A program made the translations under genes and the position numbers. The notes beneath the pieces are model-generated. The model made no database searches. It was not told the origin of the DNA and saw only the letters and a list, made by a program, of their open reading frames with translations. A stretch of 64,000 nucleotides of DNA from Bacillus sp. T3 (GTDB lineage: Bacteria > Bacillota > Bacilli > Bacillales > Cytobacillaceae), in NCBI RefSeq assembly GCF_033449965.1, contig NZ_CP137761.1, forward strand, positions 1,178,001 through 1,242,000, in the 5' to 3' direction. The stretch's first letter is position 1. Every line of letters starts with the position of its first letter. This document shows positions 54,241 through 63,382 of the stretch, one piece after another.

Positions 54241-56886
54241 ATGGAAACAAAAGAACTATCAATGCCGACGAAATATGATCCGCAGGCAATCGAACAAGGT
54301 CGCTATGATTGGTGGCTTAAAGGAAAATTCTTTGAGGCGAAGGGTGAAGCGGACAAACAGCCTTACACGATTGTTATTCCACCGCCAAACGTAACCGGAA
54401 AGCTACACCTTGGACATGCCTGGGATACGACGCTTCAGGATATTCTAACAAGAATGAAGCGGATGCAGGGCTATGACGTGTTATGGCTGCCAGGAATGGA
54501 CCATGCCGGTATTGCCACCCAAGCGAAGGTTGAGGAAAAGCTTCGTGGAGAAGGAAAAAGCCGTTACGACCTTGGTCGTGAGAAATTTGTTGAAGAAACA
54601 TGGAAGTGGAAGGAAGAGTATGCCGGCCATATTCGTCAGCAGTGGGCGAAGCTAGGTCTTGGGCTCGATTATAGCCGTGAGCGTTTTACGCTTGATGAAG
54701 GCCTATCAGATGCTGTTAAAGAGGTATTCGTGAAGCTTTACAAGAAGGGCTTAATCTACCGCGGTGAATACATCATCAACTGGGATCCTTCTACGAAAAC
54801 AGCACTTTCTGATATTGAGGTTATCTACAAAGACGTACAAGGTGCGTTTTACCATATGAAATATCCGTTTGCCGATGGAACAGGATATATTGAAGTGGCG
54901 ACTACTCGTCCGGAAACAATGCTTGGAGATACAGCAGTAGCAGTACATCCAGAGGATCCTCGCTACAAGGATATGATTGGCAAAACCGTTGTTTTACCAA
55001 TTGTTGGCCGTGAAATTCCAATCGTTGGCGATGATTATGTTGATATCGAGTTTGGATCTGGCGCGGTTAAAATTACCCCAGCACATGACCCTAATGACTT
55101 TGAGGTAGGAAATCGCCATAATCTTGAGCGCGTGTTAGTGATGAATGAAGACGGAACGATGAATGCACGTGCTGGCAAGTACCAAGGCATGGATCGTTTT
55201 GAGTGCCGCAAGCAAATCGTCAAGGACCTACAAGAAGCTGGTGTTCTATTCAAAATTGAAGAGCATCTTCATTCAGTTGGTCACTCTGAGCGTAGTGGAG
55301 CGGTTGTTGAGCCTTACCTTTCAACACAATGGTTTGTTAAAATGCAGCCACTTGCGGATGCTGCGATTGCTCTTCAGCAAGAGGAGGAAAAGGTTAACTT
55401 CGTACCGGATCGATTTGAAAAGACGTATTTACGCTGGATGGAAAATATCCGTGACTGGTGTATTTCGCGTCAGCTATGGTGGGGTCACCGAATTCCAGCC
55501 TGGTACCATAAAGAAACAGGGGAAATTTACGTGGAAAACGAGCCTCCAGCAGACAGTGAAAACTGGGTTCAAGACAATGATGTATTGGATACATGGTTCT
55601 CGTCAGCACTGTGGCCATTTTCAACATTAGGCTGGCCAGATGGTGATGCTGCTGACTTTAAGCGCTACTATCCAACCGCAGCACTTGTAACAGGATACGA
55701 TATCATTTTCTTCTGGGTATCGCGCATGATCTTCCAAGGGATTGAGTTCACAGGCGGACGTCCATTTAATGATGTATTGATTCATGGTCTAGTTCGTGAT
55801 GCGCAAGGTCGTAAGATGAGTAAATCACTTGGTAACGGGGTTGACCCAATGGAGGTTATCGATCAGTACGGTGCCGACTCCTTGCGTTACTTCCTGTCAA
55901 CTGGAAGCTCACCTGGTCAAGACTTACGCTATAGCACGGAGAAAGTTGAAGCAACCTGGAACTTTGCTAATAAAATTTGGAACGCATCTCGTTTTGCCTT
56001 AATGAATATGAACGGCATGACTTATGAGGAGATCGATTTAAGCGGAGAAAAATCCGTTGCCGATAAGTGGATCTTAACTCGTTTGAACGAAACAATTGAA
56101 AACGTAACACGCTTGTCAGACCGCTATGAGTTTGGGGAAGTGGGCCGTGCCCTTTATAACTTCATTTGGGATGATTTTTGTGATTGGTATATTGAAATGG
56201 CGAAACTGCCATTATACGGTGACGATGAAGCGGCAAAGAAAACAACTCGTTCGATTTTAGCTTATGTATTGGATCAGACGATGCGTCTATTGCATCCATT
56301 CATGCCATTCATTACCGAAGAAATTTGGCAGAACCTCCCTACTTCAGGTGAGTCAATCACAACGTCAAGCTGGCCAGTTGTTGACCCAGCGCTTGTCGAT
56401 GATCAGGCTTCTAATGAAATGAAGCTTCTTGTTGAAATCATTCGTTCAGTGCGTAATAGCCGTGCAGAAGTAAATACACCGCTTAGCAAGAAAATTAACA
56501 TCATGCTTAAAGCGAAGGATGCAAGTGTGGAAGCCGTTCTTGAGAAAAACCGCGGCTACATCGAGCGCTTCTGTAATCCAGAGGAGCTTGTAATCGGTGT
56601 TGACTTAGAAACACCGGACAAGGCGATGACTGCCGTTGTGACTGGTGCTGAAATCATCCTACCGTTAGCTGGCTTACTTAACATTGAAGAGGAAATCGCT
56701 CGTTTGGGCAAAGAACTCGATAAGTTAAACAAAGAGGTTGAACGTGTTCAGAAGAAATTGAGCAACGAAGGTTTCGTGGCCAAGGCTCCAGCCAAGGTTA
56801 TTGAAGAAGAGCGTGCGAAAGAAGCGGATTACATTGAAAAACGTGCCGCAGTAGAAATTCGCTTAAATGAAATGAAGTCTCTTTAA
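54241..56886 (+). CDS. valS: Valyl-tRNA synthetase
   Basis: 881 residues. Class I synthetase: HIGH-type motif NVTGKLHLGHAWD, editing domain with TTRPETMLGDTAVAVHP, KMSKS motif GRKMSKSLGNGVDP, anticodon-binding domain, and the C-terminal tRNA-binding coiled coil (EEEIARLGKELDKLNKEVER). Start ATG 54241 with TTGGAGGA 8-9 nt upstream. Controlled by the T-box leader. Confidence 0.97.
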   Translation: METKELSMPTKYDPQAIEQGRYDWWLKGKFFEAKGEADKQPYTIVIPPPNVTGKLHLGHAWDTTLQDILTRMKRMQGYDVLWLPGMDHAGIATQAKVEEKLRGEGKSRYDLGREKFVEETWKWKEEYAGHIRQQWAKLGLGLDYSRERFTLDEGLSDAVKEVFVKLYKKGLIYRGEYIINWDPSTKTALSDIEVIYKDVQGAFYHMKYPFADGTGYIEVATTRPETMLGDTAVAVHPEDPRYKDMIGKTVVLPIVGREIPIVGDDYVDIEFGSGAVKITPAHDPNDFEVGNRHNLERVLVMNEDGTMNARAGKYQGMDRFECRKQIVKDLQEAGVLFKIEEHLHSVGHSERSGAVVEPYLSTQWFVKMQPLADAAIALQQEEEKVNFVPDRFEKTYLRWMENIRDWCISRQLWWGHRIPAWYHKETGEIYVENEPPADSENWVQDNDVLDTWFSSALWPFSTLGWPDGDAADFKRYYPTAALVTGYDIIFFWVSRMIFQGIEFTGGRPFNDVLIHGLVRDAQGRKMSKSLGNGVDPMEVIDQYGADSLRYFLSTGSSPGQDLRYSTEKVEATWNFANKIWNASRFALMNMNGMTYEEIDLSGEKSVADKWILTRLNETIENVTRLSDRYEFGEVGRALYNFIWDDFCDWYIEMAKLPLYGDDEAAKKTTRSILAYVLDQTMRLLHPFMPFITEEIWQNLPTSGESITTSSWPVVDPALVDDQASNEMKLLVEIIRSVRNSRAEVNTPLSKKINIMLKAKDASVEAVLEKNRGYIERFCNPEELVIGVDLETPDKAMTAVVTGAEIILPLAGLLNIEEEIARLGKELDKLNKEVERVQKKLSNEGFVAKAPAKVIEEERAKEADYIEKRAAVEIRLNEMKSL

Positions 56887-56896
56887 GAAGTTTTGA

Positions 56897-56934
56897 GGAG
56901 GCGAACCTGGTCTGTCGGGTTCGTTTCCTTTTTT
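56897..56934 (+). terminator. Terminator after valS
   Basis: GGAGGCGAACC ... GGTTCGTTTCC (one mismatch or G-U region) followed by TTTTTT. Confidence 0.8.
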
Positions 56935-56993
56935 GAAAAAGAAAGATGGGAAAGACTGTTGCAGAGTTAGTGTTGGTTGTGTCTAATTTTACA

Positions 56994-57098
56994 AATCGGC
57001 TAATAGAAATAGAAAATTGTCTAATAGAAGTCAAAAATTAGCTAATAGAAACCGGAAATCAGCTAATAGGAGTCGAGAATCGGCTAATAGATAGCAGA
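56994..57098 (+). repeat. 21-bp tandem repeat array (block 1 after valS)
   Basis: Five units of about AATCGGCTAATAGAAATAGAA with strict 21-bp spacing; the CTAATAG core is constant. In one frame it reads as a seven-residue repeat (SANRNRK LSNRSQK LANRNRK SANRSRE), but stops flank it and there is no start codon, so I do not call a gene. Confidence 0.87.
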
Positions 57099-57194
57099 GA
57101 ACAGCTGGATTTTTTAAAAAACGAGTTTAAATTTAGAGAAAATCTCAAAATTAACACGGAGCGAGGCACTAATTCCTTAGATTACGGCACACCA

Positions 57195-57375
57195 ATCCCT
57201 GGATTTTGCCGTGCTAACCGTGGATTCCGATACTCTATCCATGAGTTTTGTTGTGCTATCCGTAAATTTCGATACTTTATCCGTAGATTTTATCTTGCTA
57301 TCCGTAGATTTGGAAACTGTATCCGTAAATTTTACCGTCCTATCCGTAGATTCCGGCATCCTATCCGTAAATTAT
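57195..57375 (+). repeat. 21-bp tandem repeat array (block 2 before folC)
   Basis: About eight units of CTATCCGTAGATTTnGATA type at 21-bp spacing; the CTATCCGT core is nearly constant. It reads as seven-residue repeats in both strands (LSVDFDT on plus, STDSKIK on minus), a necessary result of the 21-bp period. No ribosome-binding site supports either reading. The 96 nt between the two blocks show nothing else. Confidence 0.87.
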
Positions 57376-57440
57376 AATAATTCTAACATTCACACCCAAC
57401 ACAAAACTCAATATTTTAGTAATTCGGAGGTGAACCTTCA

Positions 57441-58748
57441 ATGTTTCTAACATATGATGAAGCACTAAACTGGATCCACGGACGACTTAGATTGGGGATT
57501 AAGCCAGGTCTTAAGCGAATGGAATGGATGATGGAGCGCCTTAACCATCCTGAACGAAAAATAAAAACGATTCATATTGGCGGTACGAATGGCAAAGGCT
57601 CAACCGTTACCTTTCTACGCTGCATATTAGAAGAAGCTGGATACAAGGTCGGTACGTTTACCTCGCCCTTCTTTGAGCAATTCAACGAGCGTATTAGCGT
57701 AAATGGGAAGCCGATTTCAGACGAGGACATGCTCGAGCTGACAAATACAATCCTGCCACTTGCTAACGAATTAGAGGCTACAGAGCTCGGTGGCCCGACC
57801 GAATTTGAAGTGATTACAGCAATGGCCCTTTACTATTTTGCTAAAAGTAATCCAGTCGATGTGGCACTATTCGAGGTGGGGCTTGGTGGACGATTCGATT
57901 CGACGAATGTGATTCATCCGCTGCTATCCATTATTACGAGCATTGGCCTCGATCACACACAAATTCTTGGTGATACCTATGAAGAAATTGCCTTTGAAAA
58001 AGCAGGGATTATCAAAAATGGAACAGCAATTCTCACTGCTGTGAAACAGACGGAAGCCAGACAAGTAATTCAAACAAAGGCAACTGAGCTAAAGGCACCT
58101 ATTTACCAGCTAGGGAGCCAATTTCAAATCTCGGAACAAAAGCAGCTTCAATATGGTTGGGAGTTTGACTTTAACTCCCTATTCCAAAATTATCAGCAAC
58201 TGAGAATATCGATGCTCGGTCAGCATCAAACGGAAAATGCCGCATTAGCCGTTATGGCTACGCAAATTCTTAATCAATACTATGCGTTTATGATTGAGGG
58301 CAGACATATTCATGATGGCCTTGCGCGTACCTATTGGCCGGGCAGGTTCGAGTTAATTTCGGAGCAACCGCTAGTGATTATTGACGGGGCACACAACCAA
58401 GAGGGCATTGATGCCTTAGTCTCGGAATTAAGAGAGCGCTATCAGGATAAAAACATTCATATCATTTTTACGGCGCTAGCTGATAAAAAACTAGACAAAA
58501 TGATTGCGAAATTGGATGAGGTAGCGGATTCGATTACTTTCACTCAATTCGATTTTCCTAGAGCATCAACAGCAGAGGCATTAGCATCATTGAGTAAATC
58601 AGCTAACAAGTTTGTACTTCCAGATTGGAGCGAAGCAATCAAACGGGAGCTCCAAACCGAAACTGAAAATGACCTACTTGTCATTACGGGATCACTTTAT
58701 TTTTTATCCGAAGTGAAGCCGGTGCTTAGTAAACTCTTAACAAAATAA
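57441..58748 (+). CDS. folC: Folylpolyglutamate synthase / dihydrofolate synthase
   Basis: 435 residues. Mur-ligase-like ATP enzyme that adds glutamate to folates. P-loop IGGTNGKGSTVTFL, TSPFFEQFNERISVNG, SIGLDHTQILGDTYEEIAFEKAGIIK (in part) and the C-terminal DGAHNQEGIDAL. Start ATG 57441 after CGGAGGTG. In B. subtilis folC is followed by comC; here it is followed by prepilin genes. Confidence 0.95.
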   Translation: MFLTYDEALNWIHGRLRLGIKPGLKRMEWMMERLNHPERKIKTIHIGGTNGKGSTVTFLRCILEEAGYKVGTFTSPFFEQFNERISVNGKPISDEDMLELTNTILPLANELEATELGGPTEFEVITAMALYYFAKSNPVDVALFEVGLGGRFDSTNVIHPLLSIITSIGLDHTQILGDTYEEIAFEKAGIIKNGTAILTAVKQTEARQVIQTKATELKAPIYQLGSQFQISEQKQLQYGWEFDFNSLFQNYQQLRISMLGQHQTENAALAVMATQILNQYYAFMIEGRHIHDGLARTYWPGRFELISEQPLVIIDGAHNQEGIDALVSELRERYQDKNIHIIFTALADKKLDKMIAKLDEVADSITFTQFDFPRASTAEALASLSKSANKFVLPDWSEAIKRELQTETENDLLVITGSLYFLSEVKPVLSKLLTK

Positions 58749-58770
58749 AGGGAGCAATATTTTGCTCCCC
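58749..58770 (+). terminator. Hairpin after folC
   Basis: AGGGAGCAA-tatt-TTGCTCCC followed by CCTCTAATTT. The weak T-tract makes termination uncertain. Confidence 0.55.
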
Positions 58771-58982
58771 CTCTAATTTCCTCCTTTCCTCCAACAATAC
58801 CTCCTAAATTTCACCTTAAAAAGTTATTCCAATCAATATAAAATTAATATATCAGCATAATTTGACTGTTAAATATGTAATTTTTAGAATAATTTTATGT
58901 GTAAAGTTTTTTTGAAATTTTATTTGCTATGATTAAGAAATGAGATGCAATTTTTGTGTTAAAAACTAGGAGAGATGTAGAG

Positions 58983-59439
58983 ATGATTTCAATAAAAAAT
59001 GAAAAAGGATACCTCCTGCTTGAAATCCTTCTGTCAATAACACTGTTATCCATTGTGTTGACTGTTTTTTTCGGTTATTTCATTCAAACAAAGAATCATG
59101 TTTACGAAAATGAATCGATTGGTTCGGCTGCTCAATTAAGTCAGGAAATATTGATCAAGGTACGTGATTCTGATTTCCAAACTAATCTAACGTTAGCCAA
59201 TTTTAAAAGCCTTTATGGATCTGATTTTACCTGGAGCAATTAACGTCAATAATCGAAACTACTATCCAGCCGTAAATATAAAGCACGCCGACCTCGCAAT
59301 GAAACAGGAAAATACTTCAGTCCTCACGCATTATTTAGATAAACTAGATTTTATCCAAGTAGTGATCATGGGAGACAGAAATGGAGAACGCGTTAAACTA
59401 TATGAAACTTTTGGCTACAAAGTGAGGGAATCCAATTGA
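58983..59439 (+). CDS. Type IV prepilin-like protein (minor pilin 1), frame broken once
   Basis: Class III signal peptide: MISIKNEKG then YLLLEILLSITLLSIVLTVFF, with cleavage expected after the glycine and the conserved glutamate at +5. At 59230-59234 (CCTGG) the frame shifts +1; reading CCGG gives DFTGAINVNNRNYYPAVN and continues to the TGA at 59437-59439, 151 residues in all. Start ATG 58983 with AGGAGAG upstream. It overlaps the next prepilin by 3 nt. Probably a minor pilin of the pilus encoded downstream. Confidence 0.82.
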
Positions 59440-59863
59440 ATAATAAAGGTTTTACCCTCATTGAATTACTAGCAGGAATAGCTATTGCAACCTTGGTAAT
59501 CCTCATTACGATGTCCATTTTTATGACTGGAATGAAACAAAGCGTTGATACAAAAAAGAAGTGAATCTGCAACAAGAAGTTAATTATGTCGCAACTGTAT
59601 TACGAAAAGAATATCTTTCAGTAAATAACTATTCGGAAAATGCTCCTTATTTACTCCAAGTATCAGACAGTCAAATCGTTCTAAACGGGAAGGTCATATC
59701 AGGTAAATATCAGTACACGGCTGAAATCCAATATGACGGAAAAACATATATAACCAATCAAGAAGTGCTGGTCAAAAATAATTCGCCTGTGATGGTTAAG
59801 ATTACATTGATTAATGGGAATGATCGCTACACGCTAAGAACGACTTTATCGAGAGGAATGTAA
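59436..59863 (+). CDS. Type IV prepilin-like protein (minor pilin 2), frame broken once
   Basis: Start TTG 59436, GAGGG 7 nt upstream. Prepilin leader MNNKG then FTLIELLAGIAIATLVILI, the textbook G|FTLIE site. After VDT the frame is lost in a run of six As (59553-59558): seven would give DTKKEVNLQQEVNYVATVLRK (in part) and a 142-residue product ending at 59863. This break is a plain homopolymer error with no CCGG nearby. It lies between the first prepilin and the PilX-like gene. Confidence 0.82.
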
Positions 59864-59868
59864 GTAAA

Positions 59869-60760
59869 ATGGGGAACGAGAATGGTTCAAGCTTAATTGT
59901 AGTGTTACTGGTTGTGGCTGTTTTTTCAATTCTTGGACTTAGTTTAATCACCTTAACAGCCTCAACGACCACACAAGTTTCGAAAACAGGAAATAATCTA
60001 AAAGCGACCAACGTTGCTGAAATGGGTGTCGTCCATTTACAGGAAGAAATCCATCAAATCGTTACCACAAATAATGGAAAAACTTTAGAAGAACTCAAAG
60101 TGCTTTTAGAAAATAATTTGCCATCAAATATACGGTTTCAATCGCAAACAGGAAATACCCCAAACTATCGTGTCGTAAGAAATGAGCCAGTTAAAATAGA
60201 AAAAGTAAACAATACAGACCGTTTAATTATTCCCTTTACAATAAGTGGCTACTCTAATCAAGAACAAAAGAGCATAACAGGCCGGGTTATTGTGAAAAAT
60301 TCCTTTCCGCTTGTACCAGTTGGTGTCGACCCCATAACGGGAACTCCAACCTATCAAAAACAAGGATTGGACGATGAGGAGGCTTTTGATAACACGGTTT
60401 ATTACAGTGAAGGTTTTTCAATTGCATCCAATTTTTCATTAACTTATCAAATGGACCTTTATTCGCAAGGTGAAACAACACTTGTAAGTAATACTGATAT
60501 TTGGGTGAAAGGCGACGCATATGTAAATGATCTCTCCCTTAAAACCACCTGGAAGCGATGGAGGAAATGAAGCTAATCAGTCACTCATGTGTGTGGAGGG
60601 CACGTTAACCATTTATGGTCCAAAACCAAATATGGCAATGCAGGAGGTCGTAAATATCAATTGTCAAGATATCATAGACCATAATAACTATAGTGGGATC
60701 TTTGCCACGAAAATCATTTATGAGCCACGTTGGGAATTAATAACAGATGCAAACTATTAA
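59869..60760 (+). CDS. PilX-like pilus assembly protein, frame broken once
   Basis: N-terminus MGNENGSSLIVVLLVVAVFS followed by ILGLSLITLTAS is typical of the PilX N-terminal domain. A long exported region follows. The first ORF ends at 60570; at 60548-60552 (CCTGG) the frame shifts +1. Reading CCGG gives LKTTGSDGGNEANQSLMCVEG and a 296-residue protein ending at 60760. AGAGGAATG precedes ATG 59869. Two late cysteines (MCVEG, NCQD) could pair. Third gene of the pilus cluster. Confidence 0.78.
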
Positions 60761-60954
60761 CGAGTTTATAAAGGAAAACATATTGTTTTATGGGAAATGA
60801 TTTATATTATTCTAAAATACTGACACTTCTATAAAGAATAATTCTTTTAAACCAATATTACATATAATACAATAATAATAAACGTCAAATTATGGCGAAA
60901 TAAGCCTAATAATTGTTGAGTTTTTTTACCGATTCTACCATTAGGAGTGGAGAT

Positions 60955-61971
60955 ATGCAGAGTTTACTATTTGCAGCAGTATCATTGCTCATCCTTCTTC
61001 CGATACTTTATTTTTTGCCGTTGGGTTTTACATTAAAAGGAAAAATATTTATTGTTATGGCCTCTTTGTTGATCGGGATCTTTGGATTAGTATCGGTAGC
61101 CGTCATGCCTGTATGGCAAACAGGGTTGATTCTCTTAGTATTTATTAGTGCTATCGTGTACTTATCAAGTAAGCATAATCTGGACTGGCTCTATGTCTCA
61201 GAGGATGATGTAGACCCCTTTGAGCTTGAAAAAGTGGCAGAAAAGGCATTACCAGTAAAGGAAATAAATGAAGCATATTCATACATAGCCTCTTCAGAAA
61301 AAATTCCAAGAGGCAATCTTTTTGAAGAATCCCTTCCACCTATACGAAAGCACGATTCTGCTCCGATCGAAATAGATTTCCTAGATAAACTTGTCACCCA
61401 AAGTCAAAAAAATTTGACCATGATTAACAGGTCCACCGATTTAAATGACAGAGAGGACAATAAGAGACTTGTGAAGGTGGATGAAAATCCAATTCTATCA
61501 GAAATTGACGAACAGCAAATTGCTGTGAATCAAAAGGATGTTAGTGAGACTGGATTGATAGAAGATATTGAATCAATAGATCTCATCACGTTTGAAGATT
61601 CTAAACCGAAAATGGAAATGTTGTTTCAAACATCTGAAAATCTTGATGACTCAGCTATCGAAGCAATTGTTGGAAATCCGGTTGATATTACGGAAGAGAC
61701 CGAACCTATGTCCATACAAGCGGATGATTCTTTTTATTATTTAAGTGAAATAGAAAAAATGCTTGATGCCGAAAATGGGCTAGAAGAATTAGAAATAATC
61801 GAAGAACCTTCACGTGAAACAATCAATTTAGCGTTAATGGAACAAACCTTTAAGGATGATGATGAGTTCGAGCTTGAAGAGCTCATGTTTGCAAAACAGG
61901 ACACACTTCCAATAAAAGAAAAGCAGAAAGAGAAAGATCAGACTGAAGATCGTCATATGATTAAGCAATAA
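60955..61971 (+). CDS. Membrane protein with long acidic cytoplasmic tail, pilus locus
   Basis: 338 residues. Three hydrophobic helices within the first ~85 residues (SLLFAAVSLLILLPILYFL; FIVMASLLIGIFGLVSVAV; LILLVFISAIVYLS), then about 250 residues rich in E and D with short hydrophobic clusters (IEDIESIDLITFED, DDEFELEELMFAKQ). Start ATG 60955 with AGGAGTGGAG. I recognise no family. Its place between PilX-like and VanW-like genes suggests a structural or regulatory role in pilus assembly. Confidence 0.75.
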   Translation: MQSLLFAAVSLLILLPILYFLPLGFTLKGKIFIVMASLLIGIFGLVSVAVMPVWQTGLILLVFISAIVYLSSKHNLDWLYVSEDDVDPFELEKVAEKALPVKEINEAYSYIASSEKIPRGNLFEESLPPIRKHDSAPIEIDFLDKLVTQSQKNLTMINRSTDLNDREDNKRLVKVDENPILSEIDEQQIAVNQKDVSETGLIEDIESIDLITFEDSKPKMEMLFQTSENLDDSAIEAIVGNPVDITEETEPMSIQADDSFYYLSEIEKMLDAENGLEELEIIEEPSRETINLALMEQTFKDDDEFELEELMFAKQDTLPIKEKQKEKDQTEDRHMIKQ

Positions 61972-62049
61972 TGGTTTCAATGGTGAAATCCCAAGCAGGG
62001 TAGCCCATGCGAGAAATCAATTTAATGACATTGGTAGAGGGTGGGGTAT

Positions 62050-63360
62050 TTGCAGAAAAAGCCAGAATTTAAGCTCTTCATTATATTATTTATTTGTACA
62101 GCCTTTATTTTTAGTTTCTCTCATTTTGGTGCATCGGCCTATAATAATGTTCGGACAAATAGCGGTGGTTTCGGGGCTGGTACGATTATCGGACCAATCG
62201 ATGTATCGGGTAAATCAAAGGATGAAGCACTAGAATTATTAACTGAATCCTTAAAAAAATGGCGTAGTGATACAACCATTCATTTGCAGTATAAGGAAAA
62301 AAGTATTCCGATAGATGTGACCGGTTTCAACTTTGACTTAGAAAACTCAGTTGAAATGGCAAAGGAAGGTCAACAAAACGAGATAATTGTAACCTATAAA
62401 TCGGGCGAATTATACCAATATTTACAAAATCTATCGTCTGAGCTTAATCAATCAACTGTTAAAATCGATCCGTTGCTGTCTGAATTAATTGGCTATGGTA
62501 CCATTTTTCAGAATGGTGAGCACTATGTCAAAGTTGAAAAGCATTTAACCATTGCTCTAAATGAGCATGATGCGATCAGTAGCGCTTTGATCACTCCTGA
62601 ATATATACCTCTTGAACTGGGTCTGTTAGTCAAGGAATTATCTCCCATTAAAGTGAAGGCAAAGTCACAGGTTTCTCTGTTGAAATTATTGGAACAGCGC
62701 CAATTTACGACGTTTCCAGCTGATGCGTCCACGATGATTGCATCTGTCATTTATGAAACGATCATGGCAAGTAACTTTACGATTGTTGAAAAACATACAA
62801 GTCAGATTTTACCAGAATATGTGAAGCTAGGTCTAGAAGCAAAGGTCGATAATGCCAACCATCTTGACTTCATTTTTACTAATCCAAATGAATCAAATTA
62901 TGAAATCACCTTGCAATTGGAAGGGAACACGCTCACAGCCTACTTAAAAGGAAGTACATTCCTAAATCATTATGTGTTAAAGCTAGCGGACAAAAAAGAA
63001 TACAAGCCAAAAACAATCGTCCAATATAGCCCGCTTTTATCACCTGGTGAAGTAAAGGTTGAGCAAACAGGAAGCAACGGAGTGACGATCAAAGTATTTC
63101 GTCAAACTTATGGAGAGAAGGAAGAATGGCTTCGAGATGAATTGATTTCCGAGGACTACTATCCGCCGCTTCATCGGATTGAAATCCATGGTTTGAAATC
63201 AACCGGTACAACTGATGGGACAGGGACAACAGATCAAGGAAATGTTTCTCCTGATGATGGAAGTACTAGTGAGCAAACTCCAGCTTTGCCAACAACACCT
63301 AATCCATGGGGTACAGAAGATGATAATTTATTTGGCAAACCGAATGAAACCACCAAATAA
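62050..63360 (+). CDS. Exported VanW/G5-like protein with degenerate VanW domain
   Basis: About 436 residues. One N-terminal membrane helix (FKLFIILFICTAFIFSFSHF). A peptidoglycan-binding-4-like segment follows (IGPIDVSGKSKDEALELL). Then a VanW-like segment where FTTFPADASTMIASVIYETI stands in place of the usual long stretch with GGGxCQ. A G5-like end (VTIKVFRQTYG; ISEDYYPPLHRIEIHG) and a T/G/P-rich tail complete it. Start TTG 62050 after GAGGGTGG. VanW-like proteins act at the cell wall; here probably linked to pilus passage. Confidence 0.75.
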   Translation: MQKKPEFKLFIILFICTAFIFSFSHFGASAYNNVRTNSGGFGAGTIIGPIDVSGKSKDEALELLTESLKKWRSDTTIHLQYKEKSIPIDVTGFNFDLENSVEMAKEGQQNEIIVTYKSGELYQYLQNLSSELNQSTVKIDPLLSELIGYGTIFQNGEHYVKVEKHLTIALNEHDAISSALITPEYIPLELGLLVKELSPIKVKAKSQVSLLKLLEQRQFTTFPADASTMIASVIYETIMASNFTIVEKHTSQILPEYVKLGLEAKVDNANHLDFIFTNPNESNYEITLQLEGNTLTAYLKGSTFLNHYVLKLADKKEYKPKTIVQYSPLLSPGEVKVEQTGSNGVTIKVFRQTYGEKEEWLRDELISEDYYPPLHRIEIHGLKSTGTTDGTGTTDQGNVSPDDGSTSEQTPALPTTPNPWGTEDDNLFGKPNETTK

Positions 63361-63382
63361 CAGTATGACGGGGTGAGCCATA

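Noticed and set aside
54116..54394. ORF of 92 residues across the valS leader
   Set aside because: It covers the T-box antiterminator and terminator and overlaps valS out of frame.
57177..57450. Two overlapping ORFs (plus 57211-57450, minus 57177-57359) as genes
   Set aside because: They are readings of the 21-bp tandem array; no ribosome-binding sites, and a 21-bp period automatically keeps frames open.
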